From Ohtaekwangia sp035628875 (lineage in GTDB: Bacteria > Bacteroidota > Bacteroidia > Cytophagales > Cyclobacteriaceae), in NCBI GenBank assembly GCA_035628875.1, contig DASPIZ010000064.1, positions 1 through 64,000 on the forward strand: a stretch of 64,000 bases of DNA, read 5' to 3'. The notes below the pieces were generated by a model that was not told the DNA's origin, did not search any database, and saw only the letters and a program-made list of their open reading frames with translations. Below are positions 7,858 to 16,528 of this stretch, piece after piece; positions within the stretch are counted from its first letter, which is position 1; every line of letters begins with the position of its first letter. A program made the position numbers and the translations under genes.

Positions 7858-9441
7858 CTAGTACCCAGGGTTGTTGTCACCAAGATCCGGATTTCGTTGT
7901 ATTTCATTTTCAGACAAAGGAAACAGCAAATGTTTTTCCTCGTATGTAGCGCCCATCGGATTGGTATGGCCGACCACATCCACGTAAGTTACCTGTCCTC
8001 TGTTGTTCTCATCCGTCACAGGATATTTCCGTGTTCTTTGAACATCAAACCAGGTGCGGAATTCAAATACGAGTTCACGTAAACGTTCTGTCCATACTTC
8101 TTCAATGAAGTCCTGGGGTGGCAATGCAAGCGTTGCTTCAATACCTGGTACACCAATCTCCCAATATCCACGGCCACGCACCTGCGCAAGGTAGTTGATG
8201 GCTTCGGCTGTAACACCTTCACTCTGCGCAATGGCTTCGGCCGCAATGAGCAATGCATGGGCGTAACCATAAATCACAACGTCCTTGCCAGACGCCGGTG
8301 GTCCTGTAAACAACGAAGCATCGTCGTGCCACATGTAAGGTGTAGGCGGGAAGGTTTGTTCTCCATCCGGTGTATCCAGTGTCCAATGAAAGAACTGTTT
8401 GTTTTGCATGCGCAAATCATCATCAGGATCATAAGCCCACAGAAACTCAGGCTCCGGCTGGTACGCTCCGTTGGTGATATCATATTGTGTGTATTTCACC
8501 ATGCCAACCGGATATGACCACGGTGGATAAGGTGAGTTGGAAATACCTGTGGTGAATTCTTTATAATAGATATACTCCTCTGATACATCGCTGTTTCTTA
8601 TCTTGTTGTAGGCACTTGATGCCGGATCGGCGCCATGCTGCACGAGTCCATAAGCTCCATACTGGCCGTTGATGAGGTTTCGAGCTATGGTTGCAGCATC
8701 GGCATAACGTGCTGTTTGTTCCAATGGAAAACCAGCCATGGTGAGATAAACATCTGCAAGTAATATTGCTACAGCACCTTGGGTGATACGACCTTCATTT
8801 GCAACCATATGATTTGTTGATAACCCGCCCTGCTCCAGCGCAAAGCGAAGATCCTCGACAATTAAGCCATACACATTTTCAATCGAACTTCGCTCAGCAT
8901 AAACGTCATCGATGGAATTTATCGGTTCTGTTACCAATGGAACTGGACCAAACATTCTCACCAGGAAGAAATAAGAAAAAGCACGAAAGAATCTTGCTTC
9001 GCCCATGAGTCGGTTTGCTTCTTCTGTTGAAAGGTCCGGCGTTGTGGGAATGTTAACGATCGCATTATTGGCCCGCGAAACACCTTCGTATAGATCCAAC
9101 CAGATGTCATCGATATAGCTCGCTGTATTAACTCCATCGAGTGTTAATTGCAAGGCACGCTGAATGTGCAACTCCTGACCACTATATTCATTGTCGAAAA
9201 AGCCGGTCATATATTGAATGAACATCATACGTGTTCCTGAGTAAACACCACCATCATACATCTGCGGTGCGCCAGTCCTATATAATCCATTCACGGCACT
9301 GATCGCGTGGTCAGGGTCGCTAAAATATTGATCTACGCTGAACTCATCCAATGGTTCTTCCTTAAGGAAGTCTTCACACGACGGAAGGAGTAAGGCGATT
9401 ACAGGCAGGATAATATATATTAATTTCATAATGTGTTTCAT
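7858..9441 (-). CDS. SusD/RagB family nutrient-binding lipoprotein
   Basis: A 527-residue surface lipoprotein that caps the SusC-like channel encoded immediately upstream. The signal peptide ends at a lipobox with Cys22 (LLPSC), followed by the typical EDFLKEEPLDEFS. TPR-like helices (FFRAFSYFFLVRMFGPVPLVTE around 150-170) and the C-terminal signature (LRELVFEFRTWFDVQRTRK, then LLFPLSENEIQRNPDLGDNNPGY) are clear. A second in-frame ATG four codons in (9429) is an equally good start. No enzyme gene is linked, so the ligand is unknown; RagB-like peptide or glycan uptake are both possible. Confidence 0.9.
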   Translation of the reverse strand: MKHIMKLIYIILPVIALLLPSCEDFLKEEPLDEFSVDQYFSDPDHAISAVNGLYRTGAPQMYDGGVYSGTRMMFIQYMTGFFDNEYSGQELHIQRALQLTLDGVNTASYIDDIWLDLYEGVSRANNAIVNIPTTPDLSTEEANRLMGEARFFRAFSYFFLVRMFGPVPLVTEPINSIDDVYAERSSIENVYGLIVEDLRFALEQGGLSTNHMVANEGRITQGAVAILLADVYLTMAGFPLEQTARYADAATIARNLINGQYGAYGLVQHGADPASSAYNKIRNSDVSEEYIYYKEFTTGISNSPYPPWSYPVGMVKYTQYDITNGAYQPEPEFLWAYDPDDDLRMQNKQFFHWTLDTPDGEQTFPPTPYMWHDDASLFTGPPASGKDVVIYGYAHALLIAAEAIAQSEGVTAEAINYLAQVRGRGYWEIGVPGIEATLALPPQDFIEEVWTERLRELVFEFRTWFDVQRTRKYPVTDENNRGQVTYVDVVGHTNPMGATYEEKHLLFPLSENEIQRNPDLGDNNPGY

Positions 9442-9447
9442 TTAAAA

Positions 9448-12400
9448 TTAAAACTTCAGGTTAATGCCCAGGGTAAACGTTCTAGGTCTTGGGTACTGAA
9501 AGAAGAAAATGTTTTGTGTCCACTGTTCATCCCATGATGTGGATTCAGGATCAAAACCCTGGAATTCATCTGAATGAAAAACAAAAGCATTTTGGACACT
9601 GGCATACACCCTGAAATTGCTAAGTCCGGTTCGCTCTAGTACGTCGCCGCTGAAATTATAACCGAGTGAAATAAGATTCACGCGCAGATAAGAACCATCT
9701 GCGATCCAACGGCTGTCTACCTGGCTGTCCTGCCCACCATATCCTTGGTGACGAATCTCTTGGATCATGGTGTTCTGATTTTCCGGAGTCCATCCATCCA
9801 AAATGGTGCGCAAGCCATTGGCAATACCAGAGCGATCTTCTGTAGAATGATAAAACTGTTGCATGATGTCAACGTCGTAAACGAATTGCAGATCAAGTGT
9901 GAGATCAAAATTGTTATAACGGAGGCTGTTGATAAAGCTTCCGGTCCATGAAGGAATTCCCTTACCGATGATCGTTGGCTCATCAGATCGTTTTGCCTGA
10001 CCTGGTAGCGCGCCTTCCGGATTCTCATCGGTGCCCCAGGTGCCTAGTCGTTCATATCCCCAGAAGGACATGATGGGCTCTCCTACCCGGAATATTGTCT
10101 GGCTGCCCGTGACCCAGAAAGGACCATTAAAAATATCCTCGTCATTTTCGCCCAGTTTTTCAATACGGTTCCTGTTATAATTAAAATTAAGCGTTGTTTC
10201 CCAGCTAAAATTCGTTCGATCAATGTTCACCGTATTTAAAAGAAATTCCACGCCCCGGTTTGAAACTTTTCCAATGTTATCATAAACGCCAGAAAAGCCA
10301 GTCGAGTTGGGTACAGGCCTATCCAATAGCAAGTCCGTTGTAAGCTTATCGTAGTAATCAAATTCGAGTGAAACCCTGCTATTGAATAAATCAAGCTCAA
10401 ACCCGATATCAAATTGCTGCGTCTTCTCCCAGGAGAGATCCGGATTTGGAAGACGTGTAACATTGCTGAATGGTGAACGTATGTTGTTCAGCAACGTTGT
10501 ACCGGAAGATATGGTCGCCAGCGATTCATATGATCCAATTTCAGTATTTCCTGTGACACCATAACTCGCACGAAACTTCAACGCATCAATGGCACGGATG
10601 TCGTCCATGAATGATTCATTCGAAATTAACCAACCAATACCGGCAGAAGGGAAGAATCCGTATTTATTGTTATCACCAAAACGCGATGATCCATCCACCC
10701 TTCCCGTTAGGGTGAGTATATACCGGTCCTTAAACGTGTAGCCACTCCGTAAGAAGTATGACGCAAGCGCCCATCGGTCGTGTTCAGATTCAGGTGGATT
10801 TGGTCTGGCTGCAGCGTCAATGTTGTTAAACTTGAAAAAATTGTCGGTGAAGCCTTCTGCGTACTGGTCATTTTTATCAAAATTGCGTTCCTGCCAGCTA
10901 AGTCCCAATACAGCATTTATCCGGTGATCACCGGTTTGCCTGTTGTATGAAAGAAATGTTTCCTGTTGCCAGTAGTTTTCACGTTCGTTGTCGATTTCGG
11001 CAACACCGCCCTGATTGGATGCAATGTTGATAAGATCATCAGGCGCATATCTGCGAAAAAGACGATCGTTCCTGTCGAAACCAAATTGCGTTTTCAAATC
11101 AAGACCTTCAGTGAGATGGAAGGTTAAATAAACGTTACCAAAAATCTGTGTACGATCCCAAAGACGATCTTCCGTTTCAAGCACATGGACCGGATTTGCC
11201 ATTGCCTCAAGACGATAATCGTCGGAAATCATCTGGCTGTTGCTCCATGTTCCATCAGGAAACTTCACGGGGAAGATCGGTGGCATCTCGATCATAGTCC
11301 TTCTCGGAACCTGACTGCCACCGCGTTCTTCAACGCCATTCTCCTTTGTAACATTCACAAGCAGGTTCATGCCTGCTGATAACCACTTCTTCGGTTTCAC
11401 GTCATAGGCAATCTTTCCATTCATTCTTTCAAGCCAACTATTGAGCATGATCCCTTCAATGCGTGCATAATTGACAAACGCCCCAAGAGATGACTTTTCG
11501 CTTTTTGTTTGTATTGATATTTGGTGGTTGTGCGATACAGCGGTACGCGTTGCTTCCTCCTGCCAGTCAGTATCATATAGCGGATTGCCATCCGCATCAA
11601 AAAGATTCGGATCACTTGTTGTAAATACCGGATTTTCGTTTGGATTATATTTTGGTGAGTTGGCAAATCCTGTTTCAACAACGCTCAACCATTCCCGCGA
11701 ATTCATGATATCCATTTTTTTACGAAGCGTTCCTATGCTAACAAAAGCATCGTAGCCTACAGTGACTCCTTCTGTCTTCGCTCCTCTTTTTGTCGTAACG
11801 AGGATAACGCCATTTGCGCCCCGCGAACCATAAATAGCCGTGGAAGAGGCATCCTTCAGTACCTCAATACTTTCTATGTCATAAGGATTTAAAAAGGCAA
11901 TGTCTTCCATCGCTACACCATCAACTACATACAACGGCGTGGATGACGCGTTGATCGTACCCAATCCCCGTATGGTAACTCTTGGGCTGGCCGTGGGCGA
12001 CCCAGAGTTTAGCGAGATGTTAACACCAGGCACTCTACCTTGCAAACCCTGCAAAGCGTTGGTGATCGGACGCTCAAGGATGTCTTCTGCCGAAACCTGA
12101 CCGACTGATCCTGTTAAATCTGATTTTCGTTGTGTACCATATCCAACAACGACGACTTCAGAAAGTGTTTGCGTATCGGCCTTCAGCTGGACATCGATGC
12201 GCGTTTGCCCGCCAACTGAAATTTCCTTTGTAACATATCCGATAAAGCTGAATAACAACACGGCATTGCCATCAGACACTGTAAGTGCGTACTCGCCATT
12301 CATGTCGGTAACAGTTCCTATAGTGCTTCCCTCAATCACTACGTTAACTCCCGGAAGGGGACTATTTTTTTCGTCCGTTACTTTTCCATTAACTACGATC

Positions 12401-12552
12401 TCCTGTAGTGATAATGTAACGCTATTTGAATTATCATGGGCTGTTACAGTCATTGGTAAATTCAAACACATGCCAATAAATAAAATCTTCTTCAAACTCA
12501 TCAGCCAGAAACGCTTCGAGCCATTGCGCAAATAGTAAAATGCATCCTTCAT
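9448..12552 (-). CDS. SusC/RagA family TonB-linked outer-membrane transporter
   Basis: TonB-dependent channel paired with the SusD-like protein 6 bp downstream. I chose the ATG at 12552 (MKDAFYYLRN) over a TTG-initiated extension to 12630 that adds 26 residues without signal character. The long signal region ends near VTAHD. It is followed by a carboxypeptidase-regulatory-like domain (ITGKV-type fold with GVNVVIEGS), the TonB box VVVVGYGTQRKSDLTGS, the plug (LQGRVPGVNI, STAIYGSRGANGVILVTTKRG) and a large barrel ending FTLGINLKF. It forms a two-gene operon without local enzymes or regulator. Confidence 0.92.
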   Translation of the reverse strand: MKDAFYYLRNGSKRFWLMSLKKILFIGMCLNLPMTVTAHDNSNSVTLSLQEIVVNGKVTDEKNSPLPGVNVVIEGSTIGTVTDMNGEYALTVSDGNAVLLFSFIGYVTKEISVGGQTRIDVQLKADTQTLSEVVVVGYGTQRKSDLTGSVGQVSAEDILERPITNALQGLQGRVPGVNISLNSGSPTASPRVTIRGLGTINASSTPLYVVDGVAMEDIAFLNPYDIESIEVLKDASSTAIYGSRGANGVILVTTKRGAKTEGVTVGYDAFVSIGTLRKKMDIMNSREWLSVVETGFANSPKYNPNENPVFTTSDPNLFDADGNPLYDTDWQEEATRTAVSHNHQISIQTKSEKSSLGAFVNYARIEGIMLNSWLERMNGKIAYDVKPKKWLSAGMNLLVNVTKENGVEERGGSQVPRRTMIEMPPIFPVKFPDGTWSNSQMISDDYRLEAMANPVHVLETEDRLWDRTQIFGNVYLTFHLTEGLDLKTQFGFDRNDRLFRRYAPDDLINIASNQGGVAEIDNERENYWQQETFLSYNRQTGDHRINAVLGLSWQERNFDKNDQYAEGFTDNFFKFNNIDAAARPNPPESEHDRWALASYFLRSGYTFKDRYILTLTGRVDGSSRFGDNNKYGFFPSAGIGWLISNESFMDDIRAIDALKFRASYGVTGNTEIGSYESLATISSGTTLLNNIRSPFSNVTRLPNPDLSWEKTQQFDIGFELDLFNSRVSLEFDYYDKLTTDLLLDRPVPNSTGFSGVYDNIGKVSNRGVEFLLNTVNIDRTNFSWETTLNFNYNRNRIEKLGENDEDIFNGPFWVTGSQTIFRVGEPIMSFWGYERLGTWGTDENPEGALPGQAKRSDEPTIIGKGIPSWTGSFINSLRYNNFDLTLDLQFVYDVDIMQQFYHSTEDRSGIANGLRTILDGWTPENQNTMIQEIRHQGYGGQDSQVDSRWIADGSYLRVNLISLGYNFSGDVLERTGLSNFRVYASVQNAFVFHSDEFQGFDPESTSWDEQWTQNIFFFQYPRPRTFTLGINLKF

Positions 12553-12785
12553 AATTTGGTATGGGTTAAGTGAAACATCAATATGAAGTTTTTCCGAAGG
12601 TAGGTAGGAGACCGGGAGCCTATCGTGCAACCTGTTAATACCAGCAGCACATTCACTTTACAATGGATAAATTACTTTATGAAAAATAATTTCGGAGCAA
12701 CGATTGCCCTACCATTGAATATCGAGATTAATATAGGAACAGTTTGTGTAGTTTCATGTTATCACGTAAATATTTTTTTTATCAC

Positions 12786-13015
12786 CTGCTGCCTGCGTGC
12801 AGTGTGTCCGTGATTTTTATTCAAGCATTGTGATAATGCGAAGGGAAGAAGATGTTTTTATACAGTGTAAAATTTTACTTCCGGCTAACTTTTCAAGGCG
12901 CGTGTAATGTGTTCGTGAATTTCATTTTTGAATGCTCGTTAATGATACTATCATTTTGGCTTTCGCTTCCAGACATAACTATCTTAACTAGCTGCTGCCT
13001 GCGTGCAGTGTGTCC
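12786..13015. repeat. Degenerate ~100-bp repeat, three copies
   Basis: A 24-bp sequence containing TGCTGCCTGCGTGCAGTG is identical at 12786-12809 and 12992-13015. A diverged middle copy near 12893-12919 aligns through GCGTGTAATGTGTTCGTGA. Anchors lie at 12801, 12907 and 13007, giving spacings of 106 and 100 bp. Copies 1 and 2 also share downstream bases (TTCAAGCATTG.TAATG versus TTGAATGCTCG.TAATG). This looks like an old tandem duplication beside the putative defence gene. Confidence 0.6.
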
Positions 13016-13391
13016 ATGATTTCAAATTAACTTTGTCTGTCATCCATTTTAACAATTAATATTCTGCTAGTCAGCGCCATCCAATAATGCAGGATACATC
13101 AGTTACTATATACGTCCTGACACGAATTGTGTAGTGAGCAAAATGTTATTCATCTTGCAGTCTACTCGGCTAATGCTATAAGTTAGGAGAAACCCATTCA
13201 GAATTGTCTTGTGACACCTATCTTAGTCTGTACCATCCTGAATAGTGTTAATGGACTCTTTTGTATGGATGACTAAACAATCGCGCAAATCCATAACCTT
13301 TCGGTATGACCAAAAGATATGCTAAAATAAACTGTTAGAACTTAATGGCTTGAATATGCTGTAGCTACATATGCATTCCTTTAATGATATA

Positions 13392-13399
13392 TATATTTG
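13392..13399 (+). promoter_or_regulatory. Bacteroidota -7 promoter element of the AbiC-like gene
   Basis: TATATTTG matches the TAnnTTTG consensus exactly and lies 32 bp before the ATG at 13431, leaving a leader of about 25 bases. No TTTG is seen at the expected -33 spacing, so this is a one-element match. Confidence 0.4.
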
Positions 13400-13430
13400 T
13401 ACTCCAGATATCGTTCAAAACCGATAAATA

Positions 13431-14309
13431 ATGCAAAAAATCAATCATTGGAAACATTTAAAAGGAGTAGCAAATAGAAACCCGGTCATGTCAGGAGCTT
13501 TAGGCCTTATAATCATCCTTTGGATGGTCGTATTAATTACAGTTCCAATTGTCGAGGATCACCTTTCAGCTGGCAGTTATGGCGACAGCTTTGGCATTGT
13601 CAACGCTCTCTTTAGTGGACTCGCGTCTGCGGGAGTAATTATTACGATTCTATTACAAAAGGAAGAGCTGTCCCTCCAAAGGCAGGAGTTAAAACTAACA
13701 AGGGATGAATTAACAGAAACACGAAAGGAGTTTGTTCAACAGAATCAAACTTTGAAACAACAGAGATTTGAAAATACTTTCTTTAATCTACTTAACGCCA
13801 GGCACGAGGCTTTAAGTAAAATTTGGGTGTCAACCCCAGGAAAAACAGCCATCAATTCACACCAAATTATGGAAGATTACCTTAACGAAATAAATAATAA
13901 ACTCCATTTCGAAACAAGTAGTGAACTAAACTACAACGAACGCTTACAGGAATATCGGGAGATTTACACAGAAAAGATTCATGGGCCATATAGAAACTTT
14001 ATTGATATACTACTTGAAACCCTTAATTCTCTTTTGGTCTTTGTTGAAAGAAATGAACTTATCGATAAGGGTTCCAAAGATTTATATTTTGATATCATTG
14101 GTTCGCAAATGTCCCCAAATGAGAAATCAATTCTTTATGCTCATTGTATTTTTTGCACAGACACAAAGAAAAAGATAGTTCAACGAATCTCAGATTTTGG
14201 ATCTTCAGGTAGAATCCCAACTGAAGAATTTTCAAGTACTCATAAATTCATTTGGGAAGAAAGAATACGTAGTATGCCCGATTCCAAATTTCCATTTGCT
14301 AAGCAATAA
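13431..14309 (+). CDS. AbiC-like putative phage abortive infection membrane protein
   Basis: A 292-residue protein with two N-terminal membrane helices (about 22-41 and 54-75), a coiled coil (76-112, QRQELKLTRDELTETRKEF) and a cytoplasmic domain. This domain opens with RFENTFFNLLNARHEAL, the hallmark of the putative phage abortive infection family (PF16872, putAbiC) as I know it. Proteins of this type are thought to stop phage growth by killing or arresting the infected cell; the mechanism is not established. The gene is AT-richer than its neighbours and sits alone among degenerate repeats, which fits horizontal acquisition. Family membership is fairly secure; a defence role is inference. Confidence 0.78.
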   Translation: MQKINHWKHLKGVANRNPVMSGALGLIIILWMVVLITVPIVEDHLSAGSYGDSFGIVNALFSGLASAGVIITILLQKEELSLQRQELKLTRDELTETRKEFVQQNQTLKQQRFENTFFNLLNARHEALSKIWVSTPGKTAINSHQIMEDYLNEINNKLHFETSSELNYNERLQEYREIYTEKIHGPYRNFIDILLETLNSLLVFVERNELIDKGSKDLYFDIIGSQMSPNEKSILYAHCIFCTDTKKKIVQRISDFGSSGRIPTEEFSSTHKFIWEERIRSMPDSKFPFAKQ

Positions 14310-14789
14310 TACTTAATGCGTTGGGAAAAACCAGTCACATCAATAAATCGAAGCCAGTAAAGTCTATAGTTGTACTTCATTAGTAGAGACTTTGGCATTT
14401 TACGGCACTATTAAAAGCAAGTAAGTACGATAACTTATAAACTGCGCAGCACACGCGACGGAATAAAAAATTCATTCAAAAAAGTCATCCTAAGGTTCAG
14501 TGCACGACACCATCCAAGACGAATTTTAAATTTCTGGTGAAAAACAGAAGTCCTCACCCATGCCAGATATGAAACATTGCAATTGGACAATTTAGGAATA
14601 TGTTGAGATGTTTGTAAGGAGAATGGTTGACATAGCCTGATAGCTATCTTTCGAAACATTCTAATTGAAAATAAATAAAGATAATATCGAGTTTATTGGT
14701 TCTTTAGTAAGGAAACTTCACAAAAAAATACTCCACATTGCATAAAATTTTGATTGCTATATTGACAGTCTGTCTAACGTATTTATAAA
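14310..14789. other. Intergenic region after the AbiC-like gene
   Basis: These 480 bp contain one hairpin (14353-14396, listed) and a 74-codon minus-strand frame at 14435-14659 with no recognisable motif, which I do not call. The rest is AT-rich and featureless. Confidence 0.4.
14353..14396 (+). terminator. Hairpin downstream of AbiC-like gene
   Basis: Arms GCCA-gt-AAAGTCT and AGACTTT-GGC pair across a 21-base loop, 43 bp past the stop. The following bases (ATTTTACGG) give only a short U-tract, so termination is plausible but weakly supported. Confidence 0.35.
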
Positions 14790-15098
14790 ATGATTGATTT
14801 GCTTTATATCCTTGCTGAATGCTTTAATTCTAAGATAATTATAGCTAGTATACAATTGGTAGGCCAAGGATTGGAAGTTCTTGGAGCATGGATGGTTTTT
14901 AGCTACTCCCTACCCCCAACAATTTCCAAATTTTTAGAAAAAGGCTTCGGTCAAATTAGAAGTAACGAACCCACTCCCAAACAAAAATTAGCCGATGTCA
15001 AATATATAAAAAAAGCAAAAATTGGATTTGGACTCATCGGAATTGGATTTTTATGCCAAATCCCAACAACGATTTTTAGCTTTTTCAGCAATAACTAA
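14790..15098 (+). CDS. Small two-helix membrane protein of unknown function
   Basis: A 102-residue protein with two hydrophobic helices (about 17-40 and 78-97) joined by a charged loop (SNEPTPKQKLADVKYIKKAK). I do not recognise the family. It follows the AbiC-like gene on the same strand after a 480-bp gap and shares its low-GC composition, so it may belong to the same acquired island. Coding status is supported by its regular membrane architecture and lysine-rich loop but is not certain. Confidence 0.5.
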   Translation: MIDLLYILAECFNSKIIIASIQLVGQGLEVLGAWMVFSYSLPPTISKFLEKGFGQIRSNEPTPKQKLADVKYIKKAKIGFGLIGIGFLCQIPTTIFSFFSNN

Positions 15099-15597
15099 AT
15101 ACGGATTAATTGGGCGTTGGATATCATTGCGACGCGAAAGACAACCAGCCACAGTTTTGTGAAAGCTAGTGACATCCCTTATGTATACAATTAAATGCGA
15201 AGACAGTATATATAGCGGAAACCCTAAATTCAAAAAATGTCGTGACAACTTTAAACCACAAAATTGTACAAAAACAAGAACCACTGGTATTCCTTACCGC
15301 TAAGGGAACCAGTGGTTCTAAACCCAAACTCCAAAAGGAGCTTTCCTCAGTTAACTGATTTAGCCCTCCTTTTATTTACGTATTTCATTAACCAGAAAAT
15401 ATTGCCAAGTGGTCAATTACTAGTGTTAAATATACAATTATTTTCGATATTAAGTGTACTTTAAACATTTATTTATCGGTTTGATACAGATTATTTTTTT
15501 GCCGAACTAACGAAAAAAACATCACGCATTTAAACGAAAAATCAAACCAGAATCTTGAATGATTACCCTTTTATCGCAGTTTATTCACCATAAAATT
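15099..15597. other. AT-rich gap with a long hairpin
   Basis: This 499-bp region lies between the convergent small membrane protein gene and the acetylxylan esterase gene. Its main feature is the 12-bp perfect inverted repeat at 15277-15319 (listed), followed by a smaller CTCC-aaaa-GGAG hairpin near 15330-15341. Downstream, 15360-15597 is featureless AT-rich DNA. Confidence 0.45.
15277..15319. terminator. Strong bipartite hairpin, possibly a bidirectional terminator
   Basis: Arms AGAACCACTGGT (15277-15288) and ACCAGTGGTTCT (15308-15319) are perfectly complementary, and the loop contains a second stem CCTT/AAGG (15292-15295, 15302-15305). It lies between convergent genes, where a bidirectional terminator would be expected. 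No good U-tract follows on either strand, so it might instead be a structured element end. Confidence 0.45.
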
Positions 15598-16428
15598 TTA
15601 CCTTTCTAACAATGTCATCATCTTTTCACCATAACGTTGACCTAACTTTCGATATCCTTCAGCGGAAAAATGCAAATGATCCGCAATAGCATCGCAACCT
15701 TCCGAGGAAATAATGTGGGCGTTTGGAATTTCTGAAGGGAGCCTGGCAATAATCTCATTCATGCTTGCGCATGCCCCTCCCTCGTCTTTACTGACGAGTT
15801 CACCAACCAATAACGGAATCGTCCGAGCAAGGTTTAAATCATGAATGAGGTTATCATATGTTTTTTTAACCTTGAGAGGCCATCCTTGATCACCTGTATT
15901 CGATTCGCCGTGGTGCATCAAAATCCCTTTGATCACCCCTTCCTGCTGCGCCAGTTTAGCCATATCAACCAGTCGCCCATAGGGATTGCCATCATATTCT
16001 TTCACCATGTTTTTTAACCAATCCGGAGCGGAAGCCACGTAAGTTTGGTAGTTATCTTTGTCAAAGAGTTCGATTTTACAACCGCCAACTGAAACGTTAA
16101 CGACGCCTACACTGATGCTATCCGGAAGGTGTTCGATGAGGGTGCGTCCAAAATAATCCGTTGGTGTAAGTCCTGTTTTGCAACGACACAATGGTGGTTT
16201 AGCAGGATACCAGTTTCCCTTTTCTCGTTTTACCGCAGGACAATCAACTGACTGCAAGACCTTGAATCTTTTGTTCACAATAGTATCCTGCGGTTCGAAT
16301 CTGGCATGGCCTTCCATATTCGACTGGCCAAAGCTCAGGAATATGTAGAAATTCTGATCTTGTGAAAATGCTGTCACCGAAAAAACGAGTGAGAGGAAAA
16401 GCAGCGAAAGCCTGTATTTAAATTTCAT
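15598..16428 (-). CDS. CE6-type SGNH acetylxylan esterase
   Basis: Secreted esterase predicted to remove acetyl groups from xylan. I chose the ATG at 16428, which starts a clean signal peptide (MKFKYRLSLLF...FSQD); an upstream ATG at 16482 adds 18 residues without signal character. The mature protein opens with FLSFGQSNMEGH, carrying the catalytic Ser of the SASA/CE6 family. The Asp and His are in DAIADHLHFSAEGYRKLG near the C-terminus. Length (276) fits the family. It is the last gene of the xylan locus, 100 bp after a GH10 gene on the same strand; deacetylation would open substituted xylan to both xylanases. Confidence 0.85.
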   Translation of the reverse strand: MKFKYRLSLLFLSLVFSVTAFSQDQNFYIFLSFGQSNMEGHARFEPQDTIVNKRFKVLQSVDCPAVKREKGNWYPAKPPLCRCKTGLTPTDYFGRTLIEHLPDSISVGVVNVSVGGCKIELFDKDNYQTYVASAPDWLKNMVKEYDGNPYGRLVDMAKLAQQEGVIKGILMHHGESNTGDQGWPLKVKKTYDNLIHDLNLARTIPLLVGELVSKDEGGACASMNEIIARLPSEIPNAHIISSEGCDAIADHLHFSAEGYRKLGQRYGEKMMTLLER

Positions 16429-16528
16429 GTATTCGTTTTTTGTTTGAGGCTTCAAAAGATTCAACGGCACGAAAAATTTCATTCGTGTATATCTTATCTT
16501 AAACCAACGTAGTATCTATCTGACGCTT

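Larger units (their letters stand above)
12553..13430. other. AT-rich intergenic region with degenerate repeats
   Basis: This 878-bp spacer separates the divergent SusC gene and the AbiC-like gene. It should contain the SusC promoter at its left end, although no TAnnTTTG match was found there. Three related segments about 100 bp apart (12786, ~12893, 12992) are listed as a repeat. The right part, 13080-13390, shows nothing recognisable apart from the -7 element of the downstream gene. Confidence 0.45.

Noticed and set aside
12553..12630. TTG-initiated extension of the SusC gene
   Set aside because: It adds residues without signal-peptide character; the ATG at 12552 starts a better N-terminus.
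14435..14659. 74-codon minus-strand frame after the AbiC-like gene
   Set aside because: No family resemblance and no sign of selection visible.
16285..16305. T-loop-like GGTTCGAATC suggesting a tRNA
   Set aside because: It lies inside the acetylxylan esterase coding sequence and no cloverleaf can be built.
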